Assembly: GCF_019175385.1 (NCBI RefSeq)
Contig: NC_083341.1
Location: forward strand, 91,662,321-91,726,320
Reading direction: 5' to 3'
DNA from: Lycium barbarum
Lineage: Eukaryota > Streptophyta > Magnoliopsida > Solanales > Solanaceae
Length of the DNA: 64,000 nucleotides
Below, piece after piece: positions 56,034-64,000 of this stretch (its first letter is position 1; each line of letters starts with the position of its first letter). The notes below the pieces were generated by a model. It did no database searches and was not told the origin of the DNA. It saw nothing but the letters and a program-made list of their open reading frames with translations. Both the position numbers and the translations under genes were made by a program.

Positions 56034-57710
56034 TGTCACGACCCAAGTAGCCGTGAATGGCACCCACACTAATTCTCCTAGTGGGCGAACCATCCCCTTA
56101 ACCTTTTTCTTAATCACTTAAACAATTATAAATCAATAATTAGGATTAGTTCATGAACAAGTCTAACTCATTGCCATAAATAAAATAATTGTGGAAGTCC
56201 TAACTACTACAATCCCAAAATTCGAAAGTCATCATACAAGGATTGTAAAACATAAAGCTATCTATGAATAAAATAACTGTCTAAAATAATCATAAATGTC
56301 TGGAATGAAAGCAGACATCCAAATAAAGAAAGATATTCAGGAGGCATGACATGGATAGGAGCTCACCCTTGGATCTGATTGGGAACTGGCCTCACACTAG
56401 ATATGAGGTCTGGAAGATGTCTCTGGAACACAATCTGCACTCAAATAAAAGGTGCAGTAAGGTACTATCAATATATACACTATGTACCTGTAGATATCAT
56501 AGGCCGACTAACATTAGTATCATGCATACTTCATAAAATTAATAAGATAGGCAGATAGGCATAATAACACAGAACCAAATAATGTCATCAACATAAATCA
56601 GCCAACATAGGGATAAGATAAATCCATCTATCAATCAATCACTGAGTTGATATAAGTTCAGTCATCAACCAACAACAGAAATAACATGAGTCCAATTGCA
56701 ATTCAATAAAATAATGGAAGTGTCTCAACCGTATAAACACATGCTAAATGGTATTGTATTCCCCAAATAGTCATGACCTGCAGGGGACTAATGGTGTCCA
56801 TGTGCCAGTCGCCCCGGAACTGACCTCGGATCACGAGCCCATAACTACGCCGCATGCTCACCCCCTGTCAAATGTGCCTTTATATATTTATATCGCTGTA
56901 TTTGATCATAATATGAATCTCAACGTATTTCCAGTCCATTTCACAAGTCATTCAAATAAATTCACTCACCACAACATGAATATGCAACCATCTCAATCAA
57001 CAAGAAGAGTATAAATTGACTCCTTCCTTTTCAAAATACAACAATTCCATCTCAAGTTTCGGTATATGAAGAAATGGCAACAAACCCACATAATTAGAAT
57101 TCATACTAACCAATCTTACTTTCTCCTATCAACTTTATTACATATACAATCAACTAACAAAAGTCTCACTCAAGTAAGCCGTAACCAACCTCAAAGCCGA
57201 ACTGGAACAATGCAATGATTTTGCAACAGCCTTCCCCTTTCGCAAAGCTTCGGAACGTTCAAAGTCTAGAAATCATAATACTAAGTGAGTAAGGAATCGT
57301 TTACTCAACACCAGCAATTTGGGGAAGACAACCCCACTACTTCTACCCTTTTTCAATGGGTGAACTATCATTAGGTATGAATTCATCCTAAAATCAATCC
57401 CAACAATCATGCTATATCAATTCATTGGTTTTATAATTAATTCAACCCCTTTCAATAAGGTGTTACGCTAAAGCTTCCATTTTTATCTGAACCCTAAGTC
57501 TCAATCAACCATTCCCACCATTAATAATCAAATTCTCATCTTGGGAAGTGATAATATGTACTCCTAGATGATTAAACAACAATAAAATTAATAACCATTC
57601 ATTGTTCAAAGGTTTTCATAAATTATAGGGTTCTAGCCTTTCAATTCACCATTAATGAACCTTAGATGATGTAGGGACTTAAGAGGATTATGAAATGAAT
57701 GAAGCTAAAG
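56034..57710 (-). mobile_element. 5' LTR of the host element, truncated
   Basis: On the minus strand it ends GGGTCGTGACA at 56034. It matches the solo LTR 13902-16473 and the 3063/10760 LTR. It is cut at 57710 by LTR C; the U3 start is not in the window. Confidence 0.8.
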
Positions 57711-58563
57711 TGTTATATCCCGTATTTTTGAACGTCGGATTATTTGCTAGGGTGGGGCCCACACACCGAGTTTTTTTTTTTTTGGAACATCTGAAAAGTC
57801 ATATGAATCACACATGTAAAGTTAAACACAACTCATGAAGTACCCTTGGGCCAAATCAAAGTGGAAGCCCTCCAAACGAATATTTTTAAGAAAACGTTTT
57901 CGGGTGACCTGACTTTGAGGGGCCCAAACGGTATTATAAGTTTGAAATTTGGAAAAATACCATGAAATAGAAGTTGTAGATAATTGAATTAGCTTTCTAT
58001 CCATAGGTCGTGGGTTCCTAGGTGATGTCGGTACAAGGAGATATGAACGTTTTAAGGTCGAAAGGTCAGTGGGCTAGGCCCAACTCGGGATCAACCGAGT
58101 TGACCCAAAAAAATAAAATGAAAATTTAGGCCCAATGTTTAAGGGGTGGCCGGCCAAGTGAGGCCCAACCCATGGTTTTAATGAATATTTCCATGTGCTA
58201 ATTAATTATAAATGGTCACTATCTAATAGAAGTTTCAAGAAACAAAGAAAGAAGAGAAAGAAGAAAAACCAAGAGCAAACATAAGAGCCATTTCGGGTTG
58301 GCCATAGAAAAATCACCCTAAAAAAAATCTTGACTCTAAAATTATTTTCTTGTTGAATTCCTACTAATTCAAGGTCCCTCTACAACTTGGTGTAGTTGTT
58401 TTGGAAGATTGAGCATTAGTTTCATCAATCTCACACTTTGGACAAGTGAAGAAGATTGGAGAAAAAGGTAGGAATTCATACCTTTTTATTATGTTATGAA
58501 GGGTTGTTTGTGTTGTAGTATATGGAAATGAGTAGAAACTATGGAAATATGGAAGTTTACAAA

Positions 58564-58598
<35 letters not shown>

Positions 58599-60898
58599 GC
58601 CGTGAGTGTATGTATGTTGTATACATATATGAGTTGAATTTTATGTTGTATTCTAGTTGTGGTTATGGTGAAAATTATATTGGGAATGAAAGTTGAATGA
58701 ATTTTGGTTGAAGTTGGAATGTAGAAGATTATGTCACTTTAGAATGATTTTGTGATATTATGGAAATGAAGTTGTTAAGATGTGAATTATGATTATGGTT
58801 GATGAAATTGGAAGATGGAAATATGTTATGGATATGTAGGTTGAATATTAGAAGTTTTGGATGAATTATGACTTTGGTGGAAAGTTTGTATATTTTGTAT
58901 ATCTTGTGAATATTTTGTGGAAATGATATGAAATGCTTCCAAATTATATTGTGATAATCTAGATTAATAATGAATATGAAAACATTGAGATTGGTTTGAA
59001 AATGGGAAGTCGGAATGAAAGTTCTTGCATTATGTCGGAAAGAAGACTAGTTGTGTTATATTGTGTCCTATATTGATTGTTGTCGTTGTTGGTGTTGTTG
59101 TTGGGTTGTTGTTGATTGTTTTGGCCGAGTTAAATTCTCGGGGATGATATATGTATAGGGGAGATGCTGCCCAAATTTCTATAGGCAATTATGAATAAAG
59201 ATTGAATACTTAAAGATTGGAAATTGAGAATTGGTAAATGTGACCAATTGCAGATTTTGGGCGAAACGGGAATTGAATTTGGAAAGGCGTAAAGAGCATA
59301 TAAGGTATGTAAAGTTATCCCGATTCTTCTTTTGGCATGTCCTAGGTGTACTAGGATCGGATTTGAGCCCCGGAATATATTCTGTCCATCGGAATCCGCG
59401 TTTGAAATTGTCACTTTTTCATTCAATAGAATTGAACCTTTTAGGTATGCTTTGTTGGAAGAATTAGGCAAACTTTCACAAATTGTTTAGAAAGTTATGA
59501 AATGTCCCTAGTACCTCTATAGGTGACCCCACAAGCTTAAAATACGTAATTTGAGCCCACCGCTTCGTTTGTCCCGAGGTGGGCCCACTATTTCCGATTT
59601 TACCCCTTTTGTATTTATGACTTGTCTTCGAGCTGCTTTAAAGGAAATGTCTTAACTACTCCTCTAACTATTATCTAAAGAATTGTTTTAAATACTCCGT
59701 TAAGTCTTATAAACTGTTTTGGATCTTGGAAACGATCTCAGCAAGATTATGCTTCTGTAACCCATTATGACATCCGAAGTTTACTTACTATGATTCCGTC
59801 CGATTTCATTATTTTGACTTGTCACTCGATATGCCTCATTGAGTCTCTGAAAGTATACATGGTATTTTATTGCATTTAATTTCTCACTACTCCATTCGTG
59901 GATGCCTCAATGTTTCCCACACTGAGCCCAGGCCAGGATATGTTCTCAAGCGTCTTCCACTGTATTGTTCGCCGTGCCTCGATGTGAGGGGGCAGGTATA
60001 TATGTACATGGGTTGTGGAGTATGCTGTGCCATGTACACTATTCTGACATGATATGATATGATCTGATATGGCCATTTGGTATGTTATGGGGTTATTCCC
60101 CTTTTCTGATCCTTATGTGTTGTGGCACCAGCGTCGGGGGGTGGCCACGTTCTGTCTGCTGAGTCCCTTGGCAGGGGCCGGATATGATATGGCATATGTT
60201 TCTGTACACACTTTTCATGTTTTGAAAATATGCATTTGATACTCTGGATATCACACTCACTTTTCTGTACGTTCTGTTTCGGTTATAATTTTGTCCCGTA
60301 GTGGGACCAGGTATGACATACGTTTTCTGCAAATACTATTTATGCTTTATGATCAGCATCTTTGCTAGTCTGGATATTCCGTTCATTTTCTGTATCTTCT
60401 GCTTCGATTATGACTTTGTTTACTACGTTCCATGCTTTACATACTCAGTACATATTTCGTACTGACCCCCTTTCTTCGGGGGATGCGTTTTCATGCCGCG
60501 CAGGTACAGACTACAGATTTGCTGATCCGCATGTTTAGGACTATATTCTGCCATCTTGGAGTGCTCTATTGTTCGGAGCCTATGTTTGGTACAGTCCTTG
60601 CTATGGTACATTTGTATGTTGTTCAGGGGTATGACGGGGCCCTGTCCCGTCTTATGATTCTGATGTGTTCTGTAGAGGTCTGTAGACATGCATGTGGGTT
60701 CTGCATATGATTTGGGTTGGTGTGATCTGTGACAGCCTAATCGGCTTCCTTGTGCTTTATCCGTTAATCTGTGATAATTAATAACGCCAATTGACTTTTA
60801 CATTTAAATATTCTGCTTATATGCTGGTTTGGGTTATTGGGTACGTTCAGGTGTCCAGCACAGACACTAGTCGCGGCCTACGGGGTTGGGTCGTGACA
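57711..60898 (+). mobile_element. 5' LTR of Element C
   Basis: It starts TGTTATATCCCG and ends GGGTCGTGACA (3188 bp). It carries a TA array (58567-58594), GGGGAGATGCTGCCC (59153-59179), the TCAGTAC/GTACTGA hairpin (60443-60466) and a CCCCC/GGGGG hairpin after it. It is the family of LTR A and LTR B, longer by insertions. Confidence 0.85.
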
Positions 60899-60902
60899 AA
60901 AG

Positions 60903-60914
60903 TGGTATCAGAGC
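60903..60914 (+). other. PBS of Element C
   Basis: TGGTATCAGAGC, a perfect initiator-Met PBS, four bases after the LTR. Confidence 0.92.
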
Positions 60915-60965
60915 GGTTCGTCCTCGGAGTGTCTGCAGACCGTGTCTCGTAGAGTCTTGTTTATC

Positions 60966-60985
60966 GGTGTGTTGTGCACCACATC
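60966..60985 (+). other. Leader hairpin with GTGCAC loop, Element C
   Basis: GGTGTGTTGTGCACCACATC, identical to Element A. Confidence 0.6.
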
Positions 60986-63180
60986 TATAAACAGGAGGCT
61001 ACAGGACATTTAGGGTGTTACCTTTCTTTGAATCTTAGATCGTGCAATAGAGCCAGCTGTAGGAAATGAATTCCTTTTTACTAACCTCTGATTTCAACTG
61101 GAGAACGGTATCGACGTAAGACAGTGACTGATGATATTGGAAGCTACACAGTACACAGGTAAGAAATGGTATGAAAGATGTACGCTGGGTAAGGTATTTG
61201 AAGAACGATTGAAACATAAAGTTTAAAATCGTAATGAAAAGTAAACAGGAAAGTGCAATAGGTGCAGTTCGAGTTGGACATGTGAAGTAAGCCTCGGCAT
61301 ATTTATACTTTTTATTTGAAATTATCAGCCCTGTGTGGCTATGATGCGATATGATATGATATGTATATACGTATATGTGTTGGCCCTGTGAGGCATGGTT
61401 GGTATTTCCTGTGGGCAGGTTTTGGGATAGTAAGAAATACAGAGGAACCTCTGCCCAAATTTTCCTAGAAATACGAAGAGGAAGTTGAGATATAAATTCT
61501 TAACATGTCTTAAAGGTCGATACCGATAGGGTAAATTCATTATGTTGGATTAAAGTTTGAGAGATACCCTCCGTGTCATTCGTAAGAAGTATTATCCGTA
61601 TTTGGAAAATTTTATCTCGAGAAAGCATATATGAGTAGCAGATTTGCAATTTATTTAAACGAACCGGAATAGGTTCCGACCCCATTTTGCTTTAGGACAG
61701 CATATGTGGAAGGGCAAAAAATGTCCAACGATTAAGTTTCCTCTAATTGGAAGAATACAAAGTGTATGACAGGCAGTGGAAATTGAGTGGTCCGTTTACG
61801 ACTCAAAAATATACATATACACAAATATGGAGGTAATTATGTGAGTTAAGTGCTAAGAGATTCCGCGAAGTTCGTCGGATTCTAGTTTGTAACATTTTAT
61901 CAGTTCTCATCGACTGGTTGGAGATGGGATCTGTGGAATAAAAACCTAAACCCGTGAGCTATCTAAAAGTATATATATACACTCGCATGGAGGTAAATAT
62001 TGAGGATTTACAAGGGCGACACGGTAACTATATAGTTAGAAAAGTAAAAGAATCCCCTCTAAATCGGGATGGGACCCGCTACGAGAACGTTTTGAAAGTT
62101 GTTAAGACCCCGATTTGCCTTAAATTACGTGACCAAGGTCGCGCGGGGCAGTTGACGTGATTATACCGGCCTTAACGCACCTAAATGTTTTAAAGTTTTA
62201 AGGTTAAGCGTGCTAGGGCCAGAGAAATTTTGGGATGGGTGACCCCCTGGGAAATGTACCAAAATATTTGGCAAACATAGATATAAGAGACGAATAGGAA
62301 ATTCGGGGTAACCTAAAGGGAATTAGGATGTGTGGAATGGTTAGAAACCTTATAGGGGTCACGTGAGCTGAGACGGATTAGATTGGTAAAAAGGAAGGAA
62401 AAGCAGCGCAACTCTGGAATTAGAGTAAAAATTTGAACAGGTGATTGAAGATGTATGGTGAAAGAAATGGTAGTGATATATGTACGTATGTGTAGGACCC
62501 CCCATTTACGACTATGTCGATCGATTGGTGAACCCTAATAGCCAGTGTTGTAATATATAGAAAGGATTAACTGGGCAGAATTTACGAGGAAAAGGGAAAG
62601 GTATGGTACAAATGTTACGAAATAGACCGATACTCATTTTGCTACTGGTTGAGTTTGGAAAATTCTAATACAACGATGTTTGGAAAGAAAAGAGAATAAT
62701 TTAGTGGGGGGGGGGGGGGGGGTAAGGAGATCAAATACCAGAAAAAGTGAACCGTAAGAAACATAGTTAAGCAGAGTCTTTAAAAGAGTTGAGGGGCAAA
62801 GCACGAATGTTAATTGCGAAAACGAGCTAGAATGGAATAGTGCAGGGCAAAGGAAAACTTATGGCATGAAACGATGAATCATGTGAGTATCAAATAATTC
62901 AATTATTGAGGAAACAGAACGACAGATAAGGAATGGGTATGAAGGAAGAATGTGATTACTAAGAGATAAACTTCTACATTAATTATATTACTTGAGTGCC
63001 AGCTATCGGATAAGATTTTGTACTATATAATCGTGATTCTGTTAAGGTTTCGTACGAAGATAATCAAGTTATAGGTTAGAAAGAAAAGACATGGATATGG
63101 TAGAAGTATAACCCCAAAGAAGGGGAGCAAATGAAAGTAAAGTAAGCATAAATGAAAACAATTGACACATAGAAGATTGA

Positions 63181-64000
63181 AGCGATAAGGAATTGGCCTA
63201 GGCCTTCGACATCGACTGAAATACGCAGTTCTCTGGGATTGGTCGGATATTACAGAATATTTGTAGAGAAATTTATTTCTGCTACGACACTATTAATGAA
63301 GCTAATTCAGAAGGCAGTGAAATCTTAGTGGACCGGTACTTGTGAATGTAGTCCCAGTTGCTGAAGGGAAGCTAACGTTGTGGCAGACACACTTAACCGC
63401 AAATCTATGGGCGGTTTGACCGGCGTGTATCCAGAAAGAAGGAATTGGCTTGTAAAATTCATCAGTTAGCTAGCCTTGGAGTCCGTTTGGTCGATTCTGG
63501 AGATATTGGGATTTTGTCCGAGAAGTTGCTGAATCGTTGATTAGGGAAGAGGTAAAACAGCGTCAGTTCGAGGATTCTATTCTGGTATGGTACAAAGATA
63601 CAACCCTTGATAAGAAAGGGACCCAGTTGAGATCTCACCTGATGGGGTATTATTATACAGAGGCAGATTATGTGTGTCTGACGTTGCAGGGCTGCGACGG
63701 CCAATTATGGGCGAAACGCATAATGTTCGGTATTCTGTTATCCTGAATCCACTAAAATGTACCATGAAGTTATATGCTTATACTGTGGAATGGCATGAAA
63801 CGGGACATCGCAGAGTTCGTTGCCCAGTGCCCGAATTGCCAGCAGGTTAAAATTGAACATCAGTAGCCAAGTGGACTTCATTACAGGGTTGCCTCGCACT
63901 CCGCGGAAGTATGACTCTATTTGGATTATTGTGGATAGGCCGACAAAAAATCAGCCCACTTTCTTCCCGTCAGAACCACTTACTCAGCGGAGGATTATGC
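63181..64000 (+). pseudogene. Decayed pol of Element C (RT end, RNase H end, integrase start)
   Basis: Fragments in shifting frames read IEAIRNWPRPSTSTEI and GLVGYYRIFVEKF (RT thumb, 63180-63275), then VVADTLNRKSMG (RNase H C-terminus, about 63380-63415). The catalytic RNase H core between them is deleted. [13 protein letters not shown] follows, then the integrase zinc domain [20 protein letters not shown] (63788-63845) and YDSIWIIVDR (about 63910-63940) with a frameshift after it. The sequence runs off the window. The pol is Tekay-like and very close in wording to Element 2. Confidence 0.8.

Larger units (their letters stand above)
60899..63180 (+). mobile_element. Interior of Element C, non-coding part
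   Basis: After the PBS, hairpin and the 17-nt motif (61037-61053) the text aligns with the interior of Element A. A CAGAG-GAAC-CTCTG hairpin lies at 61440-61453 and a G17 run at 62706-62722. No gag or protease motif was found. Confidence 0.65.

Overview
The window looks like repeat-dense heterochromatin of a eudicot plant, probably Solanaceae. That assignment is inferred from the character of the retroelements; no host gene is available to test it. I see no host protein gene, rRNA, tRNA or CRISPR array. Almost all 64 kb is Ty3/gypsy LTR retrotransposon sequence: chromodomain-bearing Tekay/Del-like elements, a decayed Tat/Ogre-like element, and elements with LTRs, a primer-binding site (PBS) and a polypurine tract (PPT) but little or no coding sequence (LARD-like). 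Many elements sit inside one another, and four insertions can be proved by target-site duplications (TSDs), with a fifth that is one base off perfect.

Left block (1-12.5 kb). A minus-strand Tat-like ORF (12474 down to 10928, resuming at 3062 down to about 990) is split by a solo LTR with TSD TCCAT (3063-4983 plus 10760-10927). That LTR is itself interrupted by Element 1 (4984-10759), a gag-protease element that has lost RT, RNase H and integrase and whose two LTR-like ends begin at the same non-canonical base. Next come an unassigned LTR-like region (12475-17004) holding a minus-strand solo LTR (13902-16473, TSD AGTTA) and a poly(A)-tailed SINE-like insertion (16530-16903), and a truncated minus LTR (17005-18368). 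Element A (18369-23200, LTR plus non-coding interior) follows, then Element 2 (23201-31380), the most complete autonomous element, with gag, protease, RT, RNase H, integrase and chromodomain, disabled by point nonsense mutations and one frameshift.

Right block (31.4-64 kb). An old minus-strand Tekay-like host element runs from its 5' LTR (57710-56034) to its 3' LTR remnant (about 32579-32140). It was opened twice. Element E (32932-42381, TSD CAAAG, minus, non-coding) sits in the integrase/chromodomain region. Element D (47067-55968, TSD GTAAG/GCAAG, plus, non-coding) sits in the leader. D carries solo LTR B (47146-50090, TSD CTTAT) inside its 5' LTR. Element C (57711 to beyond 64000) truncates the host 5' LTR; its interior starts like A's non-coding interior but ends in decayed pol.

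How it may work together. The coding and non-coding elements share the same cis-acting signals although their LTRs and interiors have diverged: a Met-type PBS, a 20-nt leader hairpin with a six-base palindromic or near-palindromic loop about 52 nt after the PBS, a 17-nt leader motif (AGATCGTGCRATAGAGC), a hairpin just before the PPT, and paired hairpins in the LTR. The loop hexamers GCGCGC and GTGCAC equal those of retroviral dimer-initiation loops, and Element E has a third palindrome (GCCGGC). My main proposal is that these are dimerisation/packaging and replication signals that let the non-coding elements use the proteins of autonomous Tekay elements. The sequence conservation is seen directly; the function is inference.
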